A stretch of DNA of 64,000 nt from Bacteroidia bacterium (GTDB lineage Bacteria; Bacteroidota; Bacteroidia; Bacteroidales; F082). The position numbers were made by a program, and so were the translations under genes. The stretch lies in NCBI GenBank assembly GCA_021287165.1, contig JAJTAY010000002.1:1-64000 (forward strand). Direction: 5' to 3'. The notes beneath the pieces were generated by a model that was not told the origin of the DNA, ran no database searches, and worked only from the letters and a program-made list of their open reading frames with translations. Of this stretch, positions 27,627-37,586 are shown piece by piece. How positions within the stretch are numbered: the stretch's first letter is position 1; every line of letters begins with the position of its first letter.

Positions 27627-29591
27627 TCAGTTCCCGGTGAAGCGATAGGCCCTGAGAAAAATGTTCAGGTCGGTGAGTACGTGATAATCTCTTGCATATA
27701 AAAGATTTATGCGCTCAAATGCGGCAGGGTCGCTGCTGTCGTTGCCAAACAGCATGGCCGGACAAAGAATGCCTTTTCTGAGGGCTGGAAGCTGATTGTT
27801 GGTTTGCGGGGCCTCGCTGCAGTAGCCCACCCAGGTGCGCCGTCCGGAAAGCACGAGCAATGCATTGCGCATGGCGCGCAGCGGTTTTTGGATAAACCAT
27901 AGCGAGAAAGGAAACAAACCGACGAAGGCCAAAGAAGCCAGCACGTCGAACAGCCGTTTATTCCTCCGGTTCACAAAGCTGTCGATGGCTTTAATGCCGA
28001 CAGTATAAAGGTCGCCGCGCGTATTGATGCTGTTGCTGCCAATAATGCTCAGGCTATCCTCGGGGGCAATTTTAAAGCTGATACCCGCTTTGTGCCATTC
28101 CGTCATCTTGTTGATAATGGTGCGGTGAGGCAAATCGCGGGAGCAGAAGATGATTTCGTTGATGTTGTATATGGTGATGATATCAGGCACCTGGTGCAGT
28201 TCGCCAATAAAGCCATTATGCTCGGTCACGGGCTGGTCGGTGCCTACAAGTCCTATGAAATCGGTGCGCAGATTGGTGCTTTTTAGCAGGTTTTCAACGC
28301 GTATCGCCTCATCCCGGCTGCCAATGATGAGAAACCTTTTTCTGGCGTTTTCGCCAAGTTCAAATCCGTCCAGCCTGAGCAGATGTCCGGTAAGCCGCGT
28401 TAGCGCCTGTGCAATCATGGCCCAGAGCATTCCCAGAATCAGGATGGCACGCGAAAACCTCAAATGCTCCGGAAGCATGGCGTAAAAAACGAGAAAGAGC
28501 AGGGTGCCGGCCATAATGCCTGCCACGGCCTTCCGCATGCGGTAGGGTTTGTCGTAGCCGCCGCTGAAATACATCGAAATTCCCCAAATAATCACATTCA
28601 ATGGTAATAGTCCGAATACCAGCAAGTTGGGATAGTCGCCCCCCTCGCGGTAGATGGTCAGGTTGCCCCAGATTGTTTTAATAGCGAACAAGCCTGCATA
28701 AATGATTGTGGCATCGGCCAGTGGCAGGGCGATGCGGCCAAAAAAGCGCGACAGCAGGGCAATGGAGGCTCTGAAGTAAATGGCCATGTGAATTAGCATG
28801 CCAAAAGAGCGTGCCCGTTGCTGGCTGAAATGCTTGCGGGCAAAAATGATCATGGCGTTGTAGAAAACGAAAACGTAGTTGACGCTGCTTTTCTTGGTGC
28901 TCTCGCCTTTGTAGTGTATGATGCGCGTGAGCGGATAATAGTAATTCTTGAAACCTGCCTTGATGATTCGGTAAGAGAGGTCGATATCCTCACCGTACAT
29001 GAAAAACGTTTCGTCGAGGAGCCCGGTCTTGTCGAGCACGCTGCGGCGCAGGAGCATAAACGCTCCGGCCAGAATTTCTACCTCATGCACCTGATCAGGG
29101 TCGAGGTAGCTAAGGTGATAGCGGCCAAATCGTCGCGATCGTGGAAACAGCGCCGAAAGTCCAAAGATCTTGTAAAACGCTGTCATTGGTGTGGGAAGAC
29201 CACGTTTCGATTCAGGTAGAAATTTTCCCTGACCATCGAGCATCTTCACTCCCAGTCCGCCCGCTTCGGGATGCTCGTCCATGAAGCTGATGACCTTTTG
29301 AAATGTGTCGTCCTCAACAACGGTATCAGGGTTGAGCAGCAAAACATACTCCCCGACCGACTCCCGTATAGCCTGATTGTTGGCCTTGCTAAAGCCTGTA
29401 TTTTCGCTGTTGGCGATCAGTTTCACCTCCGGAAACTTGCTTCTGATCATGCGCAGCGAACCGTCAACGGAATTATTGTCAACTACAAATACTTCTCCAT
29501 CAATGCCTTGCATTGCGCGACGCACCGAAAGCAGGCATTGTTCCAGAAAAAATTCCACATTGTAGTTGACTATGACAATCGATAGCTTCAT
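27627..29591 (-). CDS. GT2 glycosyltransferase fused to a degenerate polyprenyl glycosylphosphotransferase-like region
   Basis: 654 residues. The N-terminal ~270 residues are a GT2 (GT-A) transferase: SIVIVNYNVEFF, VVDNNSVDGS, LLNPDTVV as the metal site, and FMYGEDIDLSYR as the catalytic region. Then come about four helices (about 270-390), a Rossmann-like part (RFLIIGSRDEAIRVENLL) and a tail like the sugar-phosphate transferase domain (NKRLFDVLASLAF, DYHVLTDLNIFLRAYRF) that is short and lacks the usual basic and acidic catalytic words. The GT2 half is probably active and the second half a non-catalytic relative. Likely role: cell-surface polysaccharide. Confidence 0.75.
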   Translation of the reverse strand: MKLSIVIVNYNVEFFLEQCLLSVRRAMQGIDGEVFVVDNNSVDGSLRMIRSKFPEVKLIANSENTGFSKANNQAIRESVGEYVLLLNPDTVVEDDTFQKVISFMDEHPEAGGLGVKMLDGQGKFLPESKRGLPTPMTAFYKIFGLSALFPRSRRFGRYHLSYLDPDQVHEVEILAGAFMLLRRSVLDKTGLLDETFFMYGEDIDLSYRIIKAGFKNYYYPLTRIIHYKGESTKKSSVNYVFVFYNAMIIFARKHFSQQRARSFGMLIHMAIYFRASIALLSRFFGRIALPLADATIIYAGLFAIKTIWGNLTIYREGGDYPNLLVFGLLPLNVIIWGISMYFSGGYDKPYRMRKAVAGIMAGTLLFLVFYAMLPEHLRFSRAILILGMLWAMIAQALTRLTGHLLRLDGFELGENARKRFLIIGSRDEAIRVENLLKSTNLRTDFIGLVGTDQPVTEHNGFIGELHQVPDIITIYNINEIIFCSRDLPHRTIINKMTEWHKAGISFKIAPEDSLSIIGSNSINTRGDLYTVGIKAIDSFVNRRNKRLFDVLASLAFVGLFPFSLWFIQKPLRAMRNALLVLSGRRTWVGYCSEAPQTNNQLPALRKGILCPAMLFGNDSSDPAAFERINLLYARDYHVLTDLNIFLRAYRFTGN

Positions 29592-29715
29592 TACCTATAC
29601 TCAGTTCGATGATAGGGTGTTGGGGATATCCCAAAAGCAGCGCAAAATACGCTAAAAAACGGGAAATTGCGACCAATTTGGCAACTGTTTTCGGTTCGGC
29701 AGGCCGGCAAAATCC

Positions 29716-29723
29716 TACCTTTG
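29716..29723 (+). promoter_or_regulatory. -7 element TACCTTTG of gcvT
   Basis: TAnnTTTG match 41 bases before the gcvT ATG at 29765, after the in-frame start at 29609, which it rules out. Confidence 0.55.
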
Positions 29724-29764
29724 TGTCAATAAAAAATCTTGAAAACCTCATTCACGTAAATGTT

Positions 29765-30850
29765 ATGAAACGCACAGCTCTCTACGACCGCCATGTGGCT
29801 ATGGGTGGTAAAATCGTGCCCTTTGCAGGGTTCGAAATGCCTGTTCAGTTTGAAGGTGTAAATACCGAACACGAAACAGTACGCCGCGCTCTCGGGGTAT
29901 TCGATGTTTCGCACATGGGCGAGTTCTGGGCCGAAGGCCCACATGCAGCCGAATTGGTGCAGCGTCTTACTACCAACGATGTCAATCAGCTATACGATGG
30001 TAAAGTGCAATATACCTGCTTTCCCAACGGCAGGGGAGGTATTGTGGATGACCTGCTTGTTTATCGGTTCTCGCCCGAAAAATATTTGCTGGTTGTCAAT
30101 GCCGCCAATATTGACAAGGACTGGGCCTGGGTAAACAGCCAAAATCATCATGGTGCATTACTCACCAATGCCTCTGACGCAACATCGCAGCTCGCCGTGC
30201 AGGGGCCACTGGCGCTCAGGGCTATGCAGCCCCTCACCGACACGCCAATTGAAGATATGGAGTACTACACTTTCAAGGTGTTGCGTTTTGCAGGCGTTGA
30301 TAATGTCCTGCTGAGCACCACAGGCTACACTGGAGCGGGTGGTTGTGAGATTTATTTTGAAAACAAAGACGCCGAAGCCATCTATGATGCCGTGCTAAAA
30401 GCAGGAGAACCTTACGGTATCAAACCCATTGGGCTGGCTGCACGCGACACCCTGCGCCTCGAAATGGGCTTCTGCCTCTACGGAAATGACATCGACGATA
30501 CCACCTCTCCCATCGAGGCAGGCTTGGGATGGATCACAAAATTCACCGATGGCAACCCCTTCATTGACCGCGAAATGATGGCGGCTCAGAAAGCAAACGG
30601 TGTAAAGCGCCAACTGCGTGGCTTTGTGATGGAGAAAGGTATTCCGCGTCAGCACTACGAAATTTGCACCGGAGACGGGAAAAAAATCGGCGAAGTAACC
30701 TCAGGAACCATGTCACCGATGCTCAGAAAAGGTATCGGAATGGGTTATATCGAAACTGCCCACGCCAAACTGGGCAACACGGTTTACATCAATATTCGCG
30801 AGAAACTGATGCCTGCCGTAATCGAGAAATTACCTTTCTACAAAGGGTGA
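29765..30850 (+). CDS. gcvT: Glycine cleavage system aminomethyltransferase (T protein)
   Basis: 361 residues, normal for GcvT. Signatures: MKRTALYDRHVAMGGKIVPF, GVFDVSHMGEF, LTTNDVNQLYDGKVQYTC, TGYTGAGGCEIYFE, GLAARDTLRLEMGFCLYGNDI and a C-terminal GxVTSGTMSP-type motif. It transfers the methylene group from the lipoyl-H protein to tetrahydrofolate and releases ammonia. The ATG at 29765 fits both family starts and the promoter; the frame continues open upstream to 29609. gcvH and gcvP are not in the window. Confidence 0.95.
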   Translation: MKRTALYDRHVAMGGKIVPFAGFEMPVQFEGVNTEHETVRRALGVFDVSHMGEFWAEGPHAAELVQRLTTNDVNQLYDGKVQYTCFPNGRGGIVDDLLVYRFSPEKYLLVVNAANIDKDWAWVNSQNHHGALLTNASDATSQLAVQGPLALRAMQPLTDTPIEDMEYYTFKVLRFAGVDNVLLSTTGYTGAGGCEIYFENKDAEAIYDAVLKAGEPYGIKPIGLAARDTLRLEMGFCLYGNDIDDTTSPIEAGLGWITKFTDGNPFIDREMMAAQKANGVKRQLRGFVMEKGIPRQHYEICTGDGKKIGEVTSGTMSPMLRKGIGMGYIETAHAKLGNTVYINIREKLMPAVIEKLPFYKG

Positions 30851-30997
30851 TTTTTTACGCTGCCGCATAATACAGTCGCGTAATACTTATTACGCTGCAT
30901 TTCTGATCATATGTTACGGATGTTGACTAGGCCAGAACAGGTGTAGGATGGTCAGTGCCTTAGGTAACACACATTCCTAATTTTCTGATTACTAGCA

Positions 30998-31579
30998 CTA
31001 CAGTTGCAGCAAAAACCGGTATGGCAGCAGGGCATCCTCACCCGCGTAATCGATGCCGATCCGTGGCGTTGTTGTAATAGCTTCTGCAGCAGGGCAATAA
31101 TGTCTGGTTATCCCGATCATGCTGCCATCGAGCGGAACTTTGTTGTACAAATGGCTGATTCCCAGTGCTATGGTCAGCTTGCCCGGACCGTCGGTCAGTC
31201 CTTTGAGTATGTTTCGTTTGCGCCTTCGCATCATGGTTTCAGTTCCATTGAGCGGGGAAATGGCTCTTATAAGAACAGCGTTGGGCATGCCTTCAGGACC
31301 CGTAACGACATTAAACAGGTGGTACATACCGTAACACAGGTAAACATAAGCAAGACCGCCGGCACAGAACATTGTTTCTGTTCGTGCTGTGCGACGGCCA
31401 CCATAGGCATGCGAGGCCCTGTCGTTGATGCCGGCGTAGGCTTCCGTTTCGGTGATGATACCCGAAGTGAATTCGCCATCAACAGTTGTAAACAAAACGC
31501 AGCCAAGCAGTTCCCTTGCCTGATTCACCACATCTTCCCTCAGGAAGAAAGACTTGTCCAACAATTCAGGTATCATCAA
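30998..31579 (-). CDS. DNA-3-methyladenine glycosylase, AAG/MPG family
   Basis: 193 residues. Family motifs: LGCVLFT, ITETEAYAG, DRASHAYGGRRTAR, YVYLCYGMYHLFNVVT, and LTDGPGKLTIALGI. The catalytic Glu lies in ETEAYAG. It excises alkylated purines in base-excision repair. It starts 4 bases after the symporter stop, so it is co-transcribed with it; no functional link is obvious. Confidence 0.92.
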   Translation of the reverse strand: MMIPELLDKSFFLREDVVNQARELLGCVLFTTVDGEFTSGIITETEAYAGINDRASHAYGGRRTARTETMFCAGGLAYVYLCYGMYHLFNVVTGPEGMPNAVLIRAISPLNGTETMMRRRKRNILKGLTDGPGKLTIALGISHLYNKVPLDGSMIGITRHYCPAAEAITTTPRIGIDYAGEDALLPYRFLLQL

Positions 31580-31583
31580 AGTG

Positions 31584-33046
31584 CTAAGGCAGGTCTGGTT
31601 TTACAGATGGAATGAGTAAGGTTGCCGTCACAGCCACAGCCAGTGTAAAGACGAAATTCACTAATCGCGCTGTGATCAGGGCATCCATACCCGTGCTGAT
31701 CCACACAATGGTAAAGCTGAGACCGGCAATGATGGTGATCAGGGCAGCCTTTCCGTGAAAGCGCTTCCAGAACAACGTTAGCACAACCACAACCGAAAAG
31801 GTTGCGCCAATGCCTGCCCACACATAACTTACCACAGTAAAAATGAGTTTCGACTGTATCGAGTAGGCCAGCAGCAAGGCAACCACTGCAAGCGTTAATG
31901 TTGTTATACGATTGATTAACAGTCCGTTGTGCAGCTTGATGTTTCGCTTCTCCAGCGCTGGTTTGAGAATATTTTCAGAAAACTCGGTGGCACTGAGCAC
32001 CAGCAGCGAATCGGCTGTTGAAATCATGGCCGCCACTGCTCCGGTAATCAGAACAGCAGCAATGGCCGGCGGGAAGATCTTCAGCATCACTGCCGGCATC
32101 ACCATCTCCCTGTCCTGTAAAGTTTCCGGTCCAAAGATGGCTAATCCGATCCAACCGAGAAGCAAGGCTCCTATGTAGGCTACCACTGTCCAGGCTATGC
32201 CGATATTTCTGGCCCTGATGGCCTGCTTTCGGTCGGATATGGCCATAAAACGCGTGCTGAGCTGGGGTTGGCCGCCCAGATAACCAAAAAACCAGCTGAA
32301 CCCGCCCATGATGACCAAACCTGCGGCAAATCCGTTAAGGCCTCCGGTAAGCGAAGTGTACTTTGGACCTGCCAGATGCAGGGCTTCTGACACACCGCTG
32401 GCAAAAGTTTCCGGATGGTTGGCCAGGTAAATGAAGCCCACCACGGGGCCGGCAACCAAGGCCAAAATCATCACAATAGCCTGAATTACATCGGTATAAA
32501 CAACGCTTCTAAAGCCGCCGTATATGGTGTAAGGAACAATGATTGAGGCGGTAATGAGCATTCCCCAGCGGGCTTCGAGACCAAACATGGTAAACAAGGT
32601 CTTGCCCCCGCCGAGAAACTGTGCGCCCACATAAAAGAAAAAGAAAAAACGATGGCAGCCGCGGACACCAGCCGGATGTAGGGCCCCATCGACTGGAAAC
32701 GTCCGGCAACAAATTCCGAGAAGGTTATTGATCCGCTTTTGTCGGCGGCATCGCGCAAACGCCAGGCCAGCAGCCACCATGCGGTGATGATGCCGGTTAC
32801 GCAACCCAGCGCCGTCCAGATTTCGGTGAGCCCCAATGCATAAGCTGCTCCCGGCAAACCGAGCAATGCCCAGCTGCTTTCGCCAGTGGCCCGCTCCGAC
32901 AAGGCCGCAACCCAGCCCGGCAACCTTCGGCCTGCAATAGCGTAGTCGCCGGAAGTTTTTACTTTTCTTCCCTGCCAGATACCCCACGAGATCAAAACGA
33001 GAAGGTAAGTGACCATAACCGCAATGAGTTGCGCCTGATTTTCCAT
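31584..33046 (-). pseudogene. PutP-like sodium:solute symporter, interrupted by a single-base frameshift
   Basis: Two overlapping frames together make one transporter. The N-terminal frame (ATG 33046) reads correctly to AAAIVF; a +1 base at the run of six Ts on the coding strand (32644-32649) restores YVGAQFLGGGKTL and a frame to 31584. The repaired protein is about 487 residues, right for PutP-like sodium/proline symporters (GDYAIAGRRLPGWVAALSE near the start, GGFSWFFGYLGGQPQLSTRF in the middle). Sequence error, true inactivation and transcript slippage on the T-rich tract are all possible; the intact reading on both sides points to an error or recent event. Confidence 0.8.
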
Positions 33047-33164
33047 ATGTCGCTTTGTCAGTGTTTGTGCCCCACTAAAGTAGAAAATTAGATTTCCCGG
33101 TGCAAATTGTCAGCGCTTAGACCGCGGCAGGTATTTTGCAGAGAATGAATTAAACTCACCCGGC

Positions 33165-33428
33165 ATGATTAAACCTGACATTGAAATCGAAGATCTTGTA
33201 CGCGATTACCCATATTCGGTTCGCTATCTGATGGAGCATGGAATTAAATGCATAGCCTGCGGCGAACCTGTTTGGGGAACATTGGCCGAAGCAGCTAAGG
33301 AAAAAGGGTATGGCGAGGACGATATCCTTCGTTTTGTCAGCGAAATGAATGAGATAGCTGAAAAAGCGTCTGATGCAGCCGAGGACAGTAATCTTCCGAA
33401 AATAGATACCGGTAAGCTGGGACTTTAA
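33165..33428 (+). CDS. DUF1858 domain protein
   Basis: 87 residues: PDIEIEDLVRDYPYSVRYLMEHGIKCIACGEPVWGTLAEAAKEKG is the single DUF1858 domain, with the conserved Cys-x-x-Cys at about 29-32. Such domains occur alone or fused to iron-sulfur or repair proteins such as ScdA/RIC, and may bind metal or a redox partner. It diverges from the symporter and its stop is 3 bases from the convergent pdxH stop. Confidence 0.8.
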   Translation: MIKPDIEIEDLVRDYPYSVRYLMEHGIKCIACGEPVWGTLAEAAKEKGYGEDDILRFVSEMNEIAEKASDAAEDSNLPKIDTGKLGL

Positions 33429-33431
33429 CCA

Positions 33432-34061
33432 TCAGGGGGCCAGACGCATGCGTTGCCATTTGTTTTCAGAAACAAGTTCGTATAACACCCGGTCGTGCAA
33501 CCGATCGGGCCTTCCCTGCCAGAACTCCACTTTGTCGGGAATAAGCTTGTAACCGCCCCAGTAATCAGGCATTTGCAGTGGCCTGCCCGATTGTAAAAAT
33601 TGTCCCGCAGCATTCTCCAATTCTTCTCTAGAGCCAACCGGCTGACTTTGAGGGGATATGATGGCACTGAGCCGGCTACGCTCAGGTCGGCTGTTGAAGT
33701 ATTCTTCCGATGCTTCACGCGAAATGCGAACTACTTTTCCCTCAATCCTTACCTGTCTTTCCAGCTCGGGCCAGTAGAACAACATGGCAGCGAAAGGGTT
33801 GTTTTTCAGCTCTTTGCCTTTGCGGCTCTCATAATTTGTAAAAAAAACAAATCCGCCTTCGCTGATTTCCTTGAGCAAAACCACCCTGGCGGACGGACGC
33901 GAGCCGCTGAGCGTGGCAAGCACTACGGCATTGGCTTCATGGGCATGGGCGGCAACGGCTTCTTCGAACCAAAGGCCAAAAAGTGAAAACGGATCTTCGG
34001 GCATGATTCGTTCGTCCAATCCATTGCGCTCGTATTGCCTGCGCATATCGTGCAACTTCAT
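33432..34061 (-). CDS. pdxH: Pyridoxamine 5'-phosphate oxidase
   Basis: About 209 residues. FMN-binding split-barrel motifs: RPSARVVLLKEIS, FFTNYESRKGKEL, PFAAMLFYWPELERQVRIEG, then the C-terminal WGGYKLIPDKVEFWQG and RLHDRVLY. It oxidises PNP and PMP to PLP, the cofactor used by SerC and the aminotransferase in this window. The ATG at 34061 (MKLHDMRRQYE) is chosen; the TTG at 34085 lies inside the -7 promoter word. Confidence 0.95.
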   Translation of the reverse strand: MKLHDMRRQYERNGLDERIMPEDPFSLFGLWFEEAVAAHAHEANAVVLATLSGSRPSARVVLLKEISEGGFVFFTNYESRKGKELKNNPFAAMLFYWPELERQVRIEGKVVRISREASEEYFNSRPERSRLSAIISPQSQPVGSREELENAAGQFLQSGRPLQMPDYWGGYKLIPDKVEFWQGRPDRLHDRVLYELVSENKWQRMRLAP

Positions 34062-34082
34062 AATTCTTCTTTTTGCGGTGTG

Positions 34083-34090
34083 CAAAAATA
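34083..34090 (-). promoter_or_regulatory. -7 element TATTTTTG of pdxH
   Basis: Minus-strand TAnnTTTG 21 bases before the ATG at 34061; its own TTG is in frame with pdxH and would be mistaken for a start. Confidence 0.5.
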
Positions 34091-34118
34091 CTTAACTTGG
34101 TAGCCTTTAATACATCCA

Positions 34119-35345
34119 ATGAAATTCAGGCTTTTTGTCAGGAAAAATGTAGTGGTACCCACGGCTGCAGGTTGGTTGCTTATTCTTGCACTTTTTGTGG
34201 CTTTTTTCTGGTTTACCCTCCAAAGCATTTATCCATTTCTGTCGCGCACTAAAAAAACAGTCTCGGACCTCCTTGTCGTTGAGGGATGGCTCCCCGACAA
34301 TGGATTGCGTGAAGCCATAGATTATTACCGCGCGAATGGTTATAAAAGAATGATTATCACTGGAATACCTATCACCCAGTGGACCTACACCTCGCCGCAC
34401 ACCAATATGGCTGATGCCTCGGCCGAAACCATGCGTCGCATGCTTTTCCGTGATAGCATTTACACCGTTAGCATACCTTCAAATATTTACCGCGATCGCA
34501 CCTATGCAACCGCTGTTGCACTCAAGATGCGGTTCGAAGAATGGGGCTTTCCTTCCAACCAGCCTTTCGATCTTTACAGTATGGGAGCGCATGCCCGCCG
34601 CTCCTACAATATGTTTCGCAAGGCGTTTCCAGATACCCCTATCGGATTGCTGGTAGCCACCGACATGAGTTTTGATCCCGAAACCTGGTACAAAACCAGC
34701 CGGGGCTTTCGTACGGTTTTCTCCGAGTGGATAAGTTATTGGTACACAGCGCTCGCCTTTTTCCCAAACGAAGCTGAATTTCGGCAACGGATTATCCTGG
34801 GCAGGTATGCCGATGAAATCATTACCCACCGCCTGAAAAAAGATAACGACCTGGCCAATCCGGAAAAATCGCCCTTTAAGGCTGAGCAGATTCCGCTGTT
34901 TGAAGGCTTGGCTTACTACTACCCCGATATTTCCTTTCGGGTGAGCGCCCTATTCGAAATTGATACCACCGGGCAGCCATTCCGTATGCCGACAACTACA
35001 AGCCGGCTTCCGCTTTACAGGAAATATGGCCGGTTAATCTTCAACATTGGCGATACATCCCTTGTGCTCACCGCTTTTCAGAACCTTGATTATCTGGCTG
35101 CAAATCCGGGCTACAACAAGCTGTTTATTCCGTTTAAAGATTACACCAACGGAGAAGAGACCTATGGCGGAGGTCGTTATCTCGATATCGATATTCCCTT
35201 GTCCGATACCCTTTCGCTCGACTTCAATTATGCCTACAACCCCTATTGCGCTTATAGCGAACGATGGTCATGCCCCATCCCGCCCGATGAAAACAGCCTT
35301 ACCGTTTACATCATGGCTGGCGAAAAAAACTTCCCTCTAAAGTAA
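34119..35345 (+). CDS. Membrane-anchored DUF218-like/DUF1684 fusion protein
   Basis: 408 residues. One helix (about 15-40), then a YdcF/SanA-like DUF218-type part (about 45-225; LLVVEGWLPDNGLREAIDYY, GHARRSY-like SMGAHARRSYNMF), then a DUF1684 domain (about 255-405) with its strong signature GEETYGGGRYLD, LDFNYAYNPYCAYS and WSCPIPPDENSL. DUF1684 is usually a separate small secreted protein, so the fusion is notable. The substrate is unknown. It ends 6 bases before the kinase gene and may be co-transcribed with the two-component pair. Confidence 0.7.
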   Translation: MKFRLFVRKNVVVPTAAGWLLILALFVAFFWFTLQSIYPFLSRTKKTVSDLLVVEGWLPDNGLREAIDYYRANGYKRMIITGIPITQWTYTSPHTNMADASAETMRRMLFRDSIYTVSIPSNIYRDRTYATAVALKMRFEEWGFPSNQPFDLYSMGAHARRSYNMFRKAFPDTPIGLLVATDMSFDPETWYKTSRGFRTVFSEWISYWYTALAFFPNEAEFRQRIILGRYADEIITHRLKKDNDLANPEKSPFKAEQIPLFEGLAYYYPDISFRVSALFEIDTTGQPFRMPTTTSRLPLYRKYGRLIFNIGDTSLVLTAFQNLDYLAANPGYNKLFIPFKDYTNGEETYGGGRYLDIDIPLSDTLSLDFNYAYNPYCAYSERWSCPIPPDENSLTVYIMAGEKNFPLK

Positions 35346-35351
35346 ACTGGC

Positions 35352-37583
35352 ATGCACCCCATCAGCGTTCTCGTTGTTGAAGATGAAAAGGTGCTTTTGA
35401 CGGTGATCACCCATCAGCTCAAAAGCATGGTCGCAAAGGTGCTGGAGGCCTCCGACGGGGCCGAAGGCTATGATATGTATTTGAAGCACAAGCCCGATCT
35501 GGTGATCACCGACATTCGAATGCCTATTATGACAGGACTCGACATGACTGCCCGTATCATGGGCGTCAACCCGAAGGCTAGGGTGGTGCTCCTGTCGGCA
35601 TACGGCGAGTCGCACTACTTTATGCGGGCCATTGAGCTTGGGGTAAAGTCGTACCTGCTAAAACCCCTGACCGAAGAACGGCTGCGCCGCGTAATCGATG
35701 AGCAGGCCTACGATATACTGCTGGAGCATAAAATGCAGCGCGAAGAGCAGATGAGGCGCGAAGCTGAACTTACCCTGCAGCGCAATGAGCAGATCCTTCA
35801 TGCCGTAAGCGAGGTGGCGGAACTACTTTTGTTGAGTGCCTATGGAACCAACCCTCTGCCTCAGGCACTCAGGATTCTCGGTAAGGCTACCAATGTCAGC
35901 AGGGTATATATTTTCGAAAATTTTGTTTCGGAGGGAAATAGTTATAGTCGTCAAACTTATGAGTGGACTGCTGAAAGTATAAGCTCAGAACTAAATAATC
36001 CGGAGTTGCAGGCCATTCCACACCTTGATTCTTCCTTCGAACGATGGGCCGGACTGCTAAGCCGTGGCGAGCCTGTTTTTGGTTTTATCCGCGATATGCC
36101 GGCAAATGAGCAGGAAGTGCTTGCGCCACAAGGCATTATCTCGGTCATGGCGGTGCCGATATTCGTGCATGGAAGCTGGTATGGTTTTATGGGTTTCGAC
36201 GAATGCCTCTACGAGCGGCGGTGGTCCAACTCCGAGCTGACCTCATTGCTCACCGCAAGCAATATCATCGGGGCCGCTATTGAACGTCAGAATGCAGAGA
36301 AGGAGCTTATTCAGCTGAATAAAACCCTGGAGGAAAGGGTAAAGCAGCGTACACAAAAGCTTCAGATTGAGGTGAATGAGCGTAAACTGGCCGAGCAGTT
36401 GCTTCGGCAAAGCGAAGAAAAATACAGGCTGATTTTCGAAAACGCCAACGACGGCATCGTTTTATCCAGCGGTGGAGTTATAGCATTTATCAATCCGCGC
36501 TTCTTTGAGCTCACCGGCTATCTGCCCAACTCACTGCTCGAAAGATCGCTCACTGATATTATGGCCCCGGAATATCAGGACCTGGTTTCCGAACGAATGC
36601 ATAAGGCTGAGGCGGGCGAGCGTTACGTAGAGCATGTTGATGCCGAAATGATTACTTCAACCGGACACCGTCGGTGGGTTGAGATTAAATTCAACAGTGT
36701 GCAGTGGGACGACGAGCCCGCCGTACTTATTTTTATTGCCGATATCAACCAGCGAAAATCGTATGAGAGCGAGCTGCGCGACCTGAATGTCAACCTCGAA
36801 CTCCGCGTGCATGAGGAGCTCAGGCAAAGGGAACAACAGCAGCAGAAAATCATGCATAAGTCGCGCCTCGAAGCGCTTGGGGAGCTGGCCACAGGCATCG
36901 CGCACGAAATCAATCAGCCGGTGGGCGGACTGTCGATGAGCCTTGATAACATTCTCGACGAACTGCATTCGGGTAATCTGACAGATACCTATTTAGAGCG
37001 TAAAATCAATATGATGTTCGAAGATATCGAGCGGGTCAGGCAGATCATCAATCATGTCCGTCTTTTTGCGCGCGAACAAGACCCTGTGCTTCGAAAAGCC
37101 TTCAGCCTCAATGAAGTTGTAAACAATACGATGAAACTCATTGAGCGCTCCTATGCCAACAACAACATCGCACTTAAGGCGATACTTTGTCAGCCTGATG
37201 TCATGCTTTTTGGTAATCCGATGCGCCTTGAGCAGGTGTTACTTAACCTGTTCAGCAATGCAAAATTCGCTGTTGAGCAAAAAAGAAACAGAAGCGGAAA
37301 TGCTTACCGACCCGAAATAATCATCGAATGCACGGATAAAACTGATGCTGCGTTAATCCGAATTACCGACAATGGCACCGGCATACCCGCCGAAATTCTG
37401 GACTCGATCTTCGACCCCTTTTTCACATCAAAAAAAGCGGAGGAAGGCACTGGTCTGGGCCTGTCGATCAGCTATGGCATTATCACCGAAATGGATGGAA
37501 CAATTGAGGTGGAGTCAAAAGTAAATGAGTTCACCTCGATGATCATACGCATGCCCGTTTACCGCACGAAATCAATGGAATAA
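35352..37583 (+). CDS. Hybrid sensor histidine kinase (REC-GAF-PAS-kinase)
   Basis: 743 residues, no membrane helix, so cytosolic. Receiver domain (about 4-122) with Asp54 in VITDIRMP and the Lys of LKPLT; coiled coil (about 125-155); GAF (about 160-325); coiled coil; PAS (about 360-480; [12 protein letters not shown]); HisKA-like box [18 protein letters not shown] with the phospho-His; ATPase with N box [12 protein letters not shown] and [28 protein letters not shown]. The receiver at the N-terminus means another kinase may feed into it. It is 3 bases upstream of its NtrC-type partner. Confidence 0.9.
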   Translation: MHPISVLVVEDEKVLLTVITHQLKSMVAKVLEASDGAEGYDMYLKHKPDLVITDIRMPIMTGLDMTARIMGVNPKARVVLLSAYGESHYFMRAIELGVKSYLLKPLTEERLRRVIDEQAYDILLEHKMQREEQMRREAELTLQRNEQILHAVSEVAELLLLSAYGTNPLPQALRILGKATNVSRVYIFENFVSEGNSYSRQTYEWTAESISSELNNPELQAIPHLDSSFERWAGLLSRGEPVFGFIRDMPANEQEVLAPQGIISVMAVPIFVHGSWYGFMGFDECLYERRWSNSELTSLLTASNIIGAAIERQNAEKELIQLNKTLEERVKQRTQKLQIEVNERKLAEQLLRQSEEKYRLIFENANDGIVLSSGGVIAFINPRFFELTGYLPNSLLERSLTDIMAPEYQDLVSERMHKAEAGERYVEHVDAEMITSTGHRRWVEIKFNSVQWDDEPAVLIFIADINQRKSYESELRDLNVNLELRVHEELRQREQQQQKIMHKSRLEALGELATGIAHEINQPVGGLSMSLDNILDELHSGNLTDTYLERKINMMFEDIERVRQIINHVRLFAREQDPVLRKAFSLNEVVNNTMKLIERSYANNNIALKAILCQPDVMLFGNPMRLEQVLLNLFSNAKFAVEQKRNRSGNAYRPEIIIECTDKTDAALIRITDNGTGIPAEILDSIFDPFFTSKKAEEGTGLGLSISYGIITEMDGTIEVESKVNEFTSMIIRMPVYRTKSME

Positions 37584-37586
37584 GCC

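Noticed and set aside
30878..30895. Palindrome GCGTAATA-CT-TATTACGC between gcvT and the glycosylase gene
   Set aside because: Its loop is too short for a good hairpin and no T run follows; a protein site is possible but nothing supports one.
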